From positions 806,001-870,000 of the forward strand of contig NZ_JAAOZB010000001.1 in assembly GCF_011761265.1 (NCBI RefSeq): DNA of 64,000 bases, read 5' to 3'. Position 1 is the stretch's first letter, and each line of letters starts with the position of its first letter. Positions 1 through 9,715 of this stretch are shown here, in pieces. The position numbers and the translations under genes are program-made. The DNA is from Microbacterium halimionae (GTDB lineage Bacteria > Actinomycetota > Actinomycetes > Actinomycetales > Microbacteriaceae). Under the pieces are notes generated by a model. It ran no database searches, was not told where the DNA came from, and saw only the letters and a program-made list of their open reading frames with translations.

Positions 1-2
1 TC

Positions 3-902
3 GACGGCGAGGTGTATGGAGTCCCCCAAGGCATCGGGCCGGCAGGAACAATGTACCGCGAAGACATCTTTGCTCAATACGGCATCGATTTCCCCACAAA
101 CTGGGACGAATATCTCGACGCTGCGCGTGAACTTCACGCCGCTAACCCTGACGTCTACATCGCTAACATGTCTCCGACTGAATTTGGGCAGTGGGTGCAG
201 GAAGTCTCGCAAGCCGAGGGCACCTGGTACGACATCGAGGGTGACTCGTGGTCGGTAAGTATGAACGGCGAGCAGTCTCAGCTCGTCGCCGAACGCTGGC
301 AAACACTGCTTGACGAGGGTCTGGTCACAACCGAGCAAATGTGGACCCCCGAGTACTGGGCTCTGGTCAACGATGGCAAGATCGCTTCGATCTCTTATGC
401 GGCCTGGTTCCCAAGCTTGCTGGCGCAGAATGCGGAGTCGACGTCTGGCCTATGGCGAGTTGCCCCCATGCCCGTTAATGCGGGCACCAGCTTCCAGGGT
501 GACTCCGGTGGAGCCGCTGTTGTTGTCTTGACGGGCGCACAAAACCCGGCAGCCGCTGCCGAATTTGCGAGTTGGCTCAATGGATCTGACGAGACCCAAG
601 AAGCACTCATCACTGTTGGAGGCTTGTTCCCGTCGACTATCAACGGGCTGGAGTCGCCGGCGCTACTCGAAGCGCAGCCATTCTATGGCGACCAGGTCAT
701 CAACGAAGTCTTCATTGACGCCGCAAAGAACACTCCGGATACCTGGGTGGAAGGGCCGAACTTTGGTACCGCGACTACGGCACTAACGGATGAGTTCTCC
801 GAGGTCGTTACGGGAGCGCAAACATTCGCTCAGGCACTCGACAACGCTCAAGCCGCAGTGGTAGCAGACCTCGAAGCGCGCGGTCTGAACGTTAGCGAAT
901 GA
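3..902 (+). CDS. Sugar ABC transporter substrate-binding protein, 5' end outside window
   Basis: The reading frame is open from base 3, so the N-terminus, with any signal peptide and lipobox, lies upstream. About 299 residues of the C-terminal part remain. The sequence looks like a family 1 extracellular solute-binding protein (MalE/UgpB type): it has the hinge-region pattern 'YGVPQGIGPAGTMYRED', then 'FPTNWDEYLDAAREL', a common motif of these proteins, and an aromatic-rich C-lobe. It would capture a sugar or oligosaccharide outside the membrane. Its stop overlaps the next permease start as ATGA, so the two are translationally coupled, with no hairpin between them, unlike the second importer of this window. 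The GH95 fucosidase at the end of the operon suggests a fucosylated ligand, which is an inference. Family call is firm; ligand is unknown. Confidence 0.88.
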   Translation, partial: DGEVYGVPQGIGPAGTMYREDIFAQYGIDFPTNWDEYLDAARELHAANPDVYIANMSPTEFGQWVQEVSQAEGTWYDIEGDSWSVSMNGEQSQLVAERWQTLLDEGLVTTEQMWTPEYWALVNDGKIASISYAAWFPSLLAQNAESTSGLWRVAPMPVNAGTSFQGDSGGAAVVVLTGAQNPAAAAEFASWLNGSDETQEALITVGGLFPSTINGLESPALLEAQPFYGDQVINEVFIDAAKNTPDTWVEGPNFGTATTALTDEFSEVVTGAQTFAQALDNAQAAVVADLEARGLNVSE

Positions 903-1852
903 CAGAGGCTATGAGTTCTCCCGCTGTGCTTGCAGCCTCCCGGCGCCGCTTCCGCGGTGCCGGGAGGCCTTGGGTCCCCTACGCATTTGTCGCACCGTTC
1001 GTCATCCTCTTTCTGACGTTTCTGGTAGCGCCGATCGTTGTCGCTCTCATTAATGCGCTCTTCTCGCAGAAGTCCAGCGGACTGGGATTCGGCGGGACTG
1101 AGACTCTCTTTGTCGGCTTCGACAATTTTGCGCGCGCCTTCAGTGACACAGACTTCCTCGTCAGCTTCGGGAGGGTAGCCCTGTTCGGCATCGTGCAAGT
1201 GCCCGTCATGATGTTGTTTGCGTTGACTCTGGCGATGCTCTTTGACACCGCGTTTGTTCGTGCAGGCAAGTTCTTTCAGTTCGCAGTATTTCTGCCTTAC
1301 GCGGTTCCCGGCGTCATTGCCGCGCTGCTCTGGGGGTTTCTCTATCAACCATCTGTTAGCCCGCTGATTCAGGGCTTGACTGCGATCGGCATCGATATCA
1401 ACCTTCTGGCGCCGGGAACCGTGCTGTGGTCAATCGCAAACATTAGCGTCTGGTCATATACAGGCATCAACATGATCATTCTCTTCGCCGCTCTGCAGTC
1501 GGTGCCTCGCGAGATGTACGAGGCAGCAAAGCTTGATGGCGCGAACGATATGAGGATCTCTGTCAGCATAAAGCTGCCAATGATTGCACCCGCTGTCTTG
1601 CTCACGACGCTCTCATCGATTATCGGTACTCTCCAGCTTTTCAACGAGCCCAAGGTGCTCCAGACCGTCAGCTCCAACATTTCGAGTGACTACACCCCCA
1701 CCATGGCGATTTACGCGGCATCGACTCTCGGCAAGGACGCGAACCTCGCGTCAGCAATGGCCGTCATTCTCGGACTGGCGACGCTCATCGTGTCGATCAT
1801 CGTGCTGCGCGTCAGCAACAGAACGACGAGGACAGCTACCGATGGCATCTAA
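899..1852 (+). CDS. Sugar ABC transporter permease, MalF type
   Basis: A 317-residue integral membrane protein of the binding-protein-dependent sugar permease family. An N-terminal basic stretch is followed by a first membrane segment at about residues 25-50, then further hydrophobic segments. The cytoplasmic EAA loop, which contacts the ATPase, is at about residues 201-225 ('EMYEAAKLDGAND'). It pairs with the next permease to form the membrane channel. The start overlaps the binding-protein stop by 4 nt, and its end overlaps the next permease start by 11 nt. No ATPase gene is visible in the operon, which is usual for this class because a shared MsmK/MalK-type ATPase elsewhere often serves several importers. 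Confidence 0.93.
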   Translation: MTEAMSSPAVLAASRRRFRGAGRPWVPYAFVAPFVILFLTFLVAPIVVALINALFSQKSSGLGFGGTETLFVGFDNFARAFSDTDFLVSFGRVALFGIVQVPVMMLFALTLAMLFDTAFVRAGKFFQFAVFLPYAVPGVIAALLWGFLYQPSVSPLIQGLTAIGIDINLLAPGTVLWSIANISVWSYTGINMIILFAALQSVPREMYEAAKLDGANDMRISVSIKLPMIAPAVLLTTLSSIIGTLQLFNEPKVLQTVSSNISSDYTPTMAIYAASTLGKDANLASAMAVILGLATLIVSIIVLRVSNRTTRTATDGI

Positions 1853-2798
1853 CACCCTCAACACGGAGGCCATCGTTACGACATCAGAGCGCGGCGCAGT
1901 TAGGCCTAGCCGCGCACCGCAGCGCCGAGGTTCGTCGATGACAACGATCGCAGGCGAACGCGTGAGCAAGGCGTGGGTGTTCGTCATCACCTGCGCCATG
2001 GTTATCGCAGCGCTGTATTTCCTTATCCCCGTCGCATGGCTCGTGATTGCCTCTACGAAGTCAACGGGCCAGCTCTTTTCTACCCCCGGATTTGCGTTCG
2101 CTGATTTTCATCTGTTCGACAACCTCATTGAATTGAGCACGTACGATAACGGCATCTTCTGGCGATGGAGTCTGAACTCGATCATTTACTCAATCGTGGG
2201 TTCGGCCCTCACCACGCTCGTGTGCGCGGCAACCGGGTACGCGCTTGCTCTGTACCGATTCAGGGGACGCAATGTGCTGCTGGCAGTCGTCCTCGCGAGC
2301 CTTCTCGTCCCTGGCACCGTTATCGCGCAACCTACCTACGTGCTTCTGGTGAGCATGGGGCTCAACAACACGTATGCGGGGTTGCTGCTGCCGGCTCTCG
2401 TCTATCCGTTCGGAGTGCTGTTGTGCTTCATATACGCTCAGTCTTCGGTTCCGAACGAATTAGTTGAGGCCGCGCGCCTTGATGGCGCCGGAGAGTTCCG
2501 TATATTCCTTTCTATCGGGCTTCGCCTCATGATGACGGGAATGGTAACGGTGCTGCTGTTCGCATTTCTTAGCAGCTGGAACAACTACATTCTCCCGCTA
2601 CTTGTCCTCACCGATCAGGAGCTCATGCCGGTAACAGTCGGACTCACCGGGTGGGGCCAATCGGCTGTCACGATCCCAGGGCTCCAAACTCTGACGGTTG
2701 TCGGCTCGCTCGTTTCTGTTATCCCGATAGCGATAGTCTTCGTCGCTCTTCAACGCTTCTGGCGCTCCGGCTTGACTGCGGGAGGAATCCGCGGATGA
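1842..2798 (+). CDS. Sugar ABC transporter permease, MalG type
   Basis: A 318-residue permease of the MalG/UgpE type. I place the start at the ATG inside the end of the upstream permease (11-nt overlap) because the longer open frame has no homology-like sequence upstream. The protein has an unusually long hydrophilic N-terminus of about 40 residues, then a membrane segment at about 45-65. The EAA loop is near residues 205-225 ('ELVEAARLDGAGEFR'). An internal Met about 26 codons in ('MTTIAGERV') is an alternative start that would remove most of the extension. It forms the second half of the sugar channel and sits 10 nt upstream of the GH95 gene. Confidence 0.92.
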   Translation: MASNTLNTEAIVTTSERGAVRPSRAPQRRGSSMTTIAGERVSKAWVFVITCAMVIAALYFLIPVAWLVIASTKSTGQLFSTPGFAFADFHLFDNLIELSTYDNGIFWRWSLNSIIYSIVGSALTTLVCAATGYALALYRFRGRNVLLAVVLASLLVPGTVIAQPTYVLLVSMGLNNTYAGLLLPALVYPFGVLLCFIYAQSSVPNELVEAARLDGAGEFRIFLSIGLRLMMTGMVTVLLFAFLSSWNNYILPLLVLTDQELMPVTVGLTGWGQSAVTIPGLQTLTVVGSLVSVIPIAIVFVALQRFWRSGLTAGGIRG

Positions 2799-2808
2799 GT
2801 ATGGTTGA

Positions 2809-5106
2809 ATGAGTTCGCTAATCTATCGCGGCGCCGCTCGCGACTGGACAGAGCGGCTGCCGCTCGGCGACGGATCGTTCGGCGCTATGTGTCAAGGCGC
2901 GACTCCTCATGCTCGCTTCGCGCTGAATCACGACACGGTTTGGTCAGGTGAATGGCCGCAGGCGAGTGCCGGCCCAGACGAGGCGGAAGCGCGGGATGCG
3001 TTGGCGCTGGCACGGGACTACCTCTCGAATGGCCGCATACAGGCAGCAGAGCAGCAGCTACGCCGGCTGCAGTCTGGACACTCTCAGGCGTATTTGCCCT
3101 TCGCTGAGCTTGAAATACGCCGTGACGGTCGGTCGACATTGCTGCCCGAACGCACCTTAGATCTCGTCGACGGCGTGCACGAAGTGAGTGACGCTGGAGT
3201 TTGTGAGACGACCTTCGTCTATCAGGGGGTCCTGGTCCATCGCGTTCGCGGTGCTCGCGTGACGGGCCTGAACCTCACTACGCAACTCTGGGTCATCGGC
3301 AACGCTCATACGAGCGACGAACGTCATTTGTTGGTGCGTCTTCCGGTAGATGTAGCGCCGCGGCACGAACCAGCGTCTCCGCCCGCGCGTTGGGGTGACG
3401 GTACCGAGCGTGTGGTCGAGGGCGCCGTCGTTGCGCGAATTCTTCCCGCCGACGCGACCGGGCAGACAGTTCTCGTGGCGGGGGCAACTACCTTTGATCG
3501 CATCGGTCATGCGCCTGTCGGCTCGGCATCCGATGCGCTTCGTCGAGCTCGCACGCTCATCGATGCCGCAGCCCAGCAAGGACCGGATGGTCTCGAACGT
3601 GCCCATCGAGATTCGCATCGCGCGGTCATGCAACGCGTGCAACTCGTCACGTCGCTCGAGCGGGAGCGAGACGTGAGATCGACAGACGAGCGAGTAAGGC
3701 TCGCGGCGGAGAGCGGAGATCCGTTGGCCGCCGATCCCGCGCTCGCCGCGCTTCTCTTCGACTATGGCCGGTACCTCTTGTGGTCTTCGTCTCGGCCCGG
3801 GTCTTTACCGGCAACGTTGCAAGGTATCTGGAATGAGAACATGCAGCCGCCGTGGAGTTCGAACTATACGGTCAACATCAACACGGAGATGAACTACTGG
3901 GGTGCCTACGTCGCAGCACTTCCAGAGACCGCCATGCCTTTCGCCGACTTAGTCGTCGCGCTGTCGGAGCGTGGAACCGAAACCGCTCGCAGACTATACG
4001 GGGCGCCAGGTTGGGTTTGCCACCACAACACCGATGCGTGGGCATTTACCGAGATCGCTGGCGCAGGAAACGGCGACGCATGTTGGGCCTTTTGGCCCAT
4101 GGGCGGGCCGTGGCTGATCCAGCAGCTGTGGGAAGCTGTTGACTTCGGTGCGGCATCGACCTCAGATGTCGAGGCATGGTGGCCAGCTATTCGCGGCGCG
4201 ACGGAGTTTGGACTTGCTTGGCTGCGGCGCGACGAGAACGGTGAGTGGGTCACGAGTCCTGCTACGTCTCCTGAAAACACCTACAGACGCCCCAGCGGCG
4301 GAGTTGCTGGTGTGGATGTAACGTCAGCTCTCGATCTGCAGCTGCTGCGGACCCTTTTCCGAATCACCGCGGCAGCTGCAGATCGCCTCGGCATCGGAAA
4401 CGACCCCGTCGTAGCCACGGCCCGGGCGCGTGCAGCGGAGCTGCCTGAGACGCCGCGCGTCGGAAGTGACGGTCTGCCCATTGAATGGGCCAATGAATAC
4501 AGGGCCGACGATATCCACCACCGCCACGTCAGCCCTCTGTTTTGGCAATATCCGGGAGGAGGGGTCGGAACAGATGCTGATCGTGATGCTGCGCGAGCCC
4601 TTTTGCTGAGTCGCGGCGATGGCTCCGCAGGTTGGTCTGTTGTATGGAAGGCGGTGCTGTGGGCGCGACTTCATCGCGCAGATAAAGTCACCGACATCCT
4701 GCGCCATCTCTTTCGCCCGAGCCATGAGATGGACGGGCCTTACGGGGGAGGCCTCTGCTCAAACCTGCTGGCAAGCCACCCGCCTTTTCAGATCGATGGC
4801 AATCTCGGGTACATTGCAGCACTCGCTGAAACACTGGTGCAGAGTCATGACGGCATCGAACTGCTCCCGGCGTTACCGCCCGCTCTCTCGGACGGCGAAG
4901 CTCGCGGTCTTATTGCGCGTCCTGGCATTGTGGTGTCGATGCGATGGCGTGGCGGCCAGCTTGTCGAGGCCTCGCTGCGCTCGCTCGGTGAAACCCGAAC
5001 GGTACGAGTGAAGTGGGGCACGTTCGAACTCACGTGCACGATCGAACGGCGGAACGCTATCACGCTTCTTCCGCGCGACTTCATAAGCGCAGCGCCGAAT
5101 CAATAA
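2809..5106 (+). CDS. GH95 family alpha-L-fucosidase (or alpha-L-galactosidase)
   Basis: A 765-residue protein with no signal peptide, so probably cytoplasmic. The N-terminal beta-sandwich begins 'ERLPLGDGSFGAM', and 'LNHDTVWSGE' follows, both typical of GH95. The (alpha/alpha)6 barrel carries 'NTEMNYWG' near residue 358, 'SPEN' near residue 485, where the general acid Glu lies in characterised family members, and 'QIDGNLG' near residue 660, containing the Asp that assists the base Asn. These are all present, so the enzyme looks active. Known GH95 enzymes invert alpha-1,2-L-fucosyl or L-galactosyl links. Being last in an ABC importer operon and intracellular, it probably trims imported fucosylated oligosaccharides; this is inferred. 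Confidence 0.92.
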   Translation: MSSLIYRGAARDWTERLPLGDGSFGAMCQGATPHARFALNHDTVWSGEWPQASAGPDEAEARDALALARDYLSNGRIQAAEQQLRRLQSGHSQAYLPFAELEIRRDGRSTLLPERTLDLVDGVHEVSDAGVCETTFVYQGVLVHRVRGARVTGLNLTTQLWVIGNAHTSDERHLLVRLPVDVAPRHEPASPPARWGDGTERVVEGAVVARILPADATGQTVLVAGATTFDRIGHAPVGSASDALRRARTLIDAAAQQGPDGLERAHRDSHRAVMQRVQLVTSLERERDVRSTDERVRLAAESGDPLAADPALAALLFDYGRYLLWSSSRPGSLPATLQGIWNENMQPPWSSNYTVNINTEMNYWGAYVAALPETAMPFADLVVALSERGTETARRLYGAPGWVCHHNTDAWAFTEIAGAGNGDACWAFWPMGGPWLIQQLWEAVDFGAASTSDVEAWWPAIRGATEFGLAWLRRDENGEWVTSPATSPENTYRRPSGGVAGVDVTSALDLQLLRTLFRITAAAADRLGIGNDPVVATARARAAELPETPRVGSDGLPIEWANEYRADDIHHRHVSPLFWQYPGGGVGTDADRDAARALLLSRGDGSAGWSVVWKAVLWARLHRADKVTDILRHLFRPSHEMDGPYGGGLCSNLLASHPPFQIDGNLGYIAALAETLVQSHDGIELLPALPPALSDGEARGLIARPGIVVSMRWRGGQLVEASLRSLGETRTVRVKWGTFELTCTIERRNAITLLPRDFISAAPNQ

Positions 5107-5127
5107 CGTCGCGATACGATACCCCAC

Positions 5128-5799
5128 ATGGCAGTCACTGACGAAGCAATCCTCCGTATCAAGGAGATGATTGTGGCGAGCGAGCTCACAGCAGGCTCGA
5201 AATTGCCGCCCGAGAAAGAACTTGCCGAACGGCTGGGTTTGTCTCGATCGTCATTGCGAGAAGCGGTCAAAGCGCTCGCGGTGATTCGGGTGCTCGATGT
5301 TCGTCAGGGTGACGGTACTTATGTCACAAGCCTAGAACCCCGGCTTCTCCTCGAAGCGATGTCTTTCGTTGTCGATCTGCACGAGAATGATTCAGTTTTG
5401 GAGCTATTCGCCGTCCGCCGGATTCTTGAGCCCGCGGCATCGCGACTCGCTGCTCGGCACGCCACGCCACAGATGATCGAATCACTGCGAGTGCTTGTCG
5501 GAACGATCGATGATGTCGATGATGTCGAGACTCTCGTCCAGCACGATTTGGGATTCCATCGTGGCATCGCCGATGCGACCGGCAACAGGTACCTCGCGAG
5601 TCTCATCGAGTCACTTTCAAGTCAGACTGCTCGCGCCCGTATTTGGAGGGGCATTACAGAGCAAAACGCTGTCGAACGCACACTTCACGAACACTCAGCG
5701 ATCCTCGGTGCAATCGCAGCGGGGGATGAGCAGCTTGCCGAAGCGCTCACGCTCGTGCATGTGAGTGGCGTTGAGGAATGGCTTAAAAGTGCAATTTGA
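5128..5799 (+). CDS. FadR/GntR-family transcriptional regulator with FCD domain
   Basis: A 223-residue regulator. A GntR winged helix occupies about residues 1-72 ('KLPPEKELAERLGLSRSSLR' is the recognition region), and an all-helical FCD ligand-binding domain fills about 85-215, with the usual metal-binding acidic and His residues. It lies 21 nt after the GH95 gene in the same direction, and is the natural candidate regulator of the upstream fucoside operon, but it has its own probable promoter: TACGAT at 5115-5120, 7 nt before the ATG and without a Shine-Dalgarno, fits a leaderless transcript. The effector is likely a sugar acid or sugar, as for other FCD proteins, but this is not shown by the sequence. 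Confidence 0.92.
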   Translation: MAVTDEAILRIKEMIVASELTAGSKLPPEKELAERLGLSRSSLREAVKALAVIRVLDVRQGDGTYVTSLEPRLLLEAMSFVVDLHENDSVLELFAVRRILEPAASRLAARHATPQMIESLRVLVGTIDDVDDVETLVQHDLGFHRGIADATGNRYLASLIESLSSQTARARIWRGITEQNAVERTLHEHSAILGAIAAGDEQLAEALTLVHVSGVEEWLKSAI

Positions 5800-6082
5800 T
5801 CAAGCTTCGAGCGCCGCCTCAGCGTGTTCGACGCGTTTCTGAATGAGCGCGCCGCAGGGCGTTCTTGCCGCCGAAATCTGACACGAAGTTCGGTCGCTGA
5901 TTTGTGAAAGCCGCCGAAGTGATCGAACTTTCGCATTCTCCGCTGAGTCACGCTCGACACCGTTTCTGTCCCGGTCGACGCAGGGTGCGGCTCGCGGATC
6001 TTGTGCGGCGCGACCCCTTATCGCCTTGCGATGGTAATCACCAGCCCTCGTCGCTCACGCGCGGAGCGCGTAGCGTTAGGGA
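5800..6082. other. Intergenic region, no gene supported
   Basis: These 283 bases separate the FadR-type regulator from the GH13 gene. I see no convincing gene, RNA or terminator hairpin. The arginine-rich open frames crossing it look like chance frames of GC-rich DNA. A TAGCGT hexamer at 6071-6076, 6 nt before the GH13 start, may be a -10 element for leaderless transcription. Confidence 0.55.
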
Positions 6083-8377
6083 ATGGCACGCGACGAGCTT
6101 CGGCCGGAAGACCTGTACACCGGACCCATCGACCTGCCCGGAGTGGCGGCCCTTGAGGACGACGAAACTGATCCCGAAAAGATCGAGATCACCTACGACG
6201 AGCAGCGCTATCCGGCCCGGCCAGGTCGGCTGCGGCCGCGAGATCACTTCCGCGGCGGGAGCGTACGTCGTGTCGCAACTGACCCTCGAAGCGCGGTCGG
6301 TACCAATCCCTCGTACGTCGAATGGCTCGTCAGACAGTCGATGCTGAAAGATGCGGATGTCTTGGCGCGGCAAGTATCGGGGCAGCCCTCGATGTGGCGG
6401 AATCCTTACGCGCGTCCCGACGCTCGTCGCGCGATTGCGACGAGCGACGTGTGGTTCACGGCGTATCCGATCTCTCTCCTGACCCGCCCGGGACAATCAT
6501 TCCTGGCAGCCCTCGGCGATGAAGCGTTGTGGTCGGCGTTCGAGCGCGTCGGTATTACCGCGATCCACACCGGACCGGTCAAGCGTGCCGGAGGAATCGC
6601 TGACTGGCGCTACACCCCGAGCGTCGACGGACACTTTGATCGCATCAGCACACAAATCGATCCGGCTTTCGGCACCGAAGACGAATTCCGTGCGCTCTGC
6701 GATGTCGCAGAAACACACGGCGGCAGCGTCATTGACGACATCGTGCCCGGCCACACCGGCAAGGGCGCCGATTTCAGGCTCGCCGAGATGGGGTTCAAGG
6801 ACTACCCGGGGATTTATCACATGGTGCAGATCCCGGAGGAAGATTGGTCGCTACTCCCTGACGTTCCCGACGGCGTCGACAGCATCAACCTCGACCCGGA
6901 CACCGAGCATGAGCTCGCCGAGCGCGGGTACATCATCGGCGCGCTGCAGCGAGTCATCTTCTACACGCCGGGCGTTAAGGAGACGAACTGGAGTGCGACG
7001 GCACCGGCCACCGGTCCCGACGGCATCACGCGTCGGTGGGTTTACCTCCACTACTTCAAGCAGGGGCAGCCCTCGATCAATTGGCTGGACCCGACTTTCG
7101 CGGGCATGCGTCTCGTGATCGGTGACGCCTTGCACTCGCTCGGTGAACTCGGCACGAGCGCGCTGCGCCTCGACGCGAACGGCTTTCTCGGTGTGGAGAA
7201 GAGCGCGGGGGGTCTCCCTGCCTGGTCTGAGGGGCATCCGCTCTCTCACGCCGCGAACCACATCATTGCGGGAATGGTGCGTAAGGTCGGCGGCTTCACG
7301 TTCCAGGAACTCAACCTCACGATCGAGGACATTCGCGACACCGGAGCGGTTGGCGCTGACCTCTCGTATGACTTTGTGGGTCGGCCGGGCTATCACCACG
7401 CCCTCGCCACGGGCCAGACCGAGTTTCTGCGGCTTGCGCTCAGGGCGTCGCTCGAGCTCGGCGTCGAACCGGTGCAGCTCGTGCACGGTCTTCAGAACCA
7501 CGACGAGCTCACGTACGAGCTCGTACACTGGGCGACGCGACACGATGACGATCAGTACCGCTTCCGTGGGCGCGAAATATCGGGTGGACAGCTTGCCGAA
7601 GAAGTTCGCGCCGACCTCACCGACAGTCTCACGGGTACCGCCGACTACAACCGTGTGTTCACGCAGAACGGCATTGCCTGCACCACCACGTCGCTGATCG
7701 CGGCAACGCGGGGTGTGGCGCAGCTGGACGAGATTACGGATGCCGACATCCCGGCGATCCGTGACGCGCACCTGCTGCTCTGCGCCTACAACGCGTGGCA
7801 GCCCGGGGTGTTTGCGCTCTCTGGCTGGGATCTCACGGGCATGTTGACAGTTCCGGCCGACGAGGTAGCGGACCTGTTGTCGGCGGGCGACACCCGATGG
7901 ATTGAGCGTGGGGCGCACGACCTGCTTGATGTCGATCCGACTGCCACACGCTCCGCGGCTGGTATGCCGCGCGGGCGCGCACTTTACGGTCCGCTGCCAG
8001 CGCAGCTCGACGATCCGTCATCTTTCGCCTCCGGGCTCGCTGGCATTCTCGACATTCGGCGCGAATATGGCATCGCGACCGCGTCACAGATCGATATTCC
8101 CGAGGTCGCGCATCCGGGAATGCTCGTGCTCGTGCACCGTCTCGACAACGGCGAAGCGAATGACGACGCACAAATCCAGGTTACTGTGCTGAATTTCTCG
8201 GCCGAAGAGATCGAGGGCACAGTTCGGTCGGAGGAACTCACGCCGCAAACCGAGGCGATCGACGCCACCACGGGTGAGACAGTCGGCCACGTCGACGACC
8301 TTCAGAGCTTCGCCGTTTCACTCCCCGCGTACGGCGCGATGTTCTTGCTGCTCGACTCGGCAGACACCGCCGATTAA
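6083..8377 (+). CDS. GH13 family alpha-glucan enzyme, trehalose-synthase (TreS)-like
   Basis: A 764-residue GH13 protein. After an acidic N-terminal extension of about 75 residues comes the (beta/alpha)8 barrel with all three catalytic acids: the nucleophile Asp in 'ALRLDANGF' (about residue 362), the acid/base Glu in 'FQELNL' (about 408) and the transition-state Asp in 'QNHDELTYE' (about 473). The 'NHDELT' form and the neighbouring maltokinase point to maltose alpha-D-glucosyltransferase (trehalose/maltose interconversion), but the protein is longer and more divergent than standard TreS, so another GH13 transferase or a sucrose-active enzyme cannot be excluded. It converges on the maltokinase gene with only 1 nt between the stops. 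A probable leaderless -10 (TAGCGT) precedes the ATG. Confidence 0.82.
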   Translation: MARDELRPEDLYTGPIDLPGVAALEDDETDPEKIEITYDEQRYPARPGRLRPRDHFRGGSVRRVATDPRSAVGTNPSYVEWLVRQSMLKDADVLARQVSGQPSMWRNPYARPDARRAIATSDVWFTAYPISLLTRPGQSFLAALGDEALWSAFERVGITAIHTGPVKRAGGIADWRYTPSVDGHFDRISTQIDPAFGTEDEFRALCDVAETHGGSVIDDIVPGHTGKGADFRLAEMGFKDYPGIYHMVQIPEEDWSLLPDVPDGVDSINLDPDTEHELAERGYIIGALQRVIFYTPGVKETNWSATAPATGPDGITRRWVYLHYFKQGQPSINWLDPTFAGMRLVIGDALHSLGELGTSALRLDANGFLGVEKSAGGLPAWSEGHPLSHAANHIIAGMVRKVGGFTFQELNLTIEDIRDTGAVGADLSYDFVGRPGYHHALATGQTEFLRLALRASLELGVEPVQLVHGLQNHDELTYELVHWATRHDDDQYRFRGREISGGQLAEEVRADLTDSLTGTADYNRVFTQNGIACTTTSLIAATRGVAQLDEITDADIPAIRDAHLLLCAYNAWQPGVFALSGWDLTGMLTVPADEVADLLSAGDTRWIERGAHDLLDVDPTATRSAAGMPRGRALYGPLPAQLDDPSSFASGLAGILDIRREYGIATASQIDIPEVAHPGMLVLVHRLDNGEANDDAQIQVTVLNFSAEEIEGTVRSEELTPQTEAIDATTGETVGHVDDLQSFAVSLPAYGAMFLLLDSADTAD

Positions 8378-8378
8378 G

Positions 8379-9614
8379 TCAGGCAAGCGCCGCATCGATG
8401 CCCGCCAGCGGGACTGGCAGCCATTCGGGGCGGTTGCGCGCTTCGTAGATCGACTCGTACACAGCTTTGTCGAGCACGAGTGCTCGCAGTATGAGCGGGT
8501 CGAGATCGACGGAAACGGCGGCACTGGAATAGCCATCGAGGAAGGCCGCGCGGCAGGTAGCTGCCCAGCCCAAGCCGTCGCTGCTTCCGCCGACAGCGCC
8601 CGCGTAGTCGAACGAGCGCAGCATCCCGGCGACATCACGAGTAGTGAGGTCGGGGATTGCTCGCTCTTCCATAGGGCGGAGGGGCTCGCCCTCGAAGTCG
8701 ACGATGCGCCATCCGCCGTGAGGCACAGCGAGCACCTGCCCGAGGTGCAGGTCACCATGGATGCGCTGCAACCGCGGCCACGGACGCTCGAGCGCAGCCT
8801 GATAGACGGCGTCGATCACGTCGATTCGATCAGCGACGGCAGGAACTTCGGACGCGGCGATCGCGAGCCGACGCCGCCATGCGGTCCCGGTTGCCGTTAC
8901 GTCGGTGGGGCCGGCGTCAATCGTCTCTAGCGTCGTGGCGAGAGCCCCATGCACCCCTGCCACGGCGACACCGAGGTCGTGTGCGGCTTCGGTGAAGTCT
9001 CGTCCGTCGCGTGCGGCGTCAAGCGCGACTGCCCATCCGTCTTGCACGCCGGGGAGGAATTCCTGTGCGAAACCCAGCGTGCCGTGCGCGACACCGGAGG
9101 AGCGTCCGACATCCGGCCACTCGGTGTCGACGCTCGCATAAAAGCGAGGGACGTACGGTGACCCGGCTGCGCTGAGCGCGCGCTGCACGGTGACGTCGGG
9201 GTTTTCGCCGTGGTGGAGACTGCGGAAGATCTTGAGGATGATCGTCGGCTCTCCATCCTCATCGAACACGATCGAGGTATTGGATTGCTCGGCATTGAGC
9301 ACTCGCGAGCCAGTGACGCGGCTAACGTCGACGCCCATCTCCGCCAGCATGCCGATCGCGAAGGCTGGGCTCCGAGTTGCATCGATCAGATGAACGTCGT
9401 CACCGATCGACACATCGGCATTGCCAGCAGATTCCACGCGCGCAAGCGGCACGTTATAGAGCGCCGGCAGCGACCCTGCGTCATCCATGAGGAGGTATCG
9501 AGTGGCCGCAGGCGCGGATTGTTCCGCGAGAATGCGGAACCGAGGTTCGTGGCTTTTCCCGGCGTACCACCGCTGCTGCGCCACCCAGGGGCTGAGATCT
9601 TCCAATAACCGCAT
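8379..9614 (-). CDS. Maltokinase (Mak/Pep2-like)
   Basis: A 411-residue kinase of the aminoglycoside-phosphotransferase-like fold. The N-terminal cap reads 'WVAQQRWYAGKSHEPRF', the signature of maltokinases and TreS-fused kinase domains. The catalytic loop is 'RIHGDLHLGQ' near residue 285 and the metal-binding motif 'IVDFEGEP' follows near 305. It would phosphorylate maltose to maltose 1-phosphate with ATP, feeding the GlgE route to alpha-glucan. A purine-rich site (AGGTGGAG) precedes the ATG. It faces the TreS-like gene tail to tail; in many actinobacteria the two are fused or adjacent and act together. No glgE or glgB is in this window. Confidence 0.88.
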   Translation of the reverse strand: MRLLEDLSPWVAQQRWYAGKSHEPRFRILAEQSAPAATRYLLMDDAGSLPALYNVPLARVESAGNADVSIGDDVHLIDATRSPAFAIGMLAEMGVDVSRVTGSRVLNAEQSNTSIVFDEDGEPTIILKIFRSLHHGENPDVTVQRALSAAGSPYVPRFYASVDTEWPDVGRSSGVAHGTLGFAQEFLPGVQDGWAVALDAARDGRDFTEAAHDLGVAVAGVHGALATTLETIDAGPTDVTATGTAWRRRLAIAASEVPAVADRIDVIDAVYQAALERPWPRLQRIHGDLHLGQVLAVPHGGWRIVDFEGEPLRPMEERAIPDLTTRDVAGMLRSFDYAGAVGGSSDGLGWAATCRAAFLDGYSSAAVSVDLDPLILRALVLDKAVYESIYEARNRPEWLPVPLAGIDAALA

Positions 9615-9715
9615 ACTCCACCTTGGCTTAGCGCCATCACATGGCGAAAGGGGGTGGACGATGCGGGAGAAGCGTAGTACCGGACTGCGTGTGCCCGCCC
9701 GCTACTCTGGGGCTG

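Noticed and set aside
6851..7918. 355-codon minus-strand frame inside the GH13 gene
   Set aside because: Lies wholly opposite the conserved catalytic core of GH13 and has no family features.
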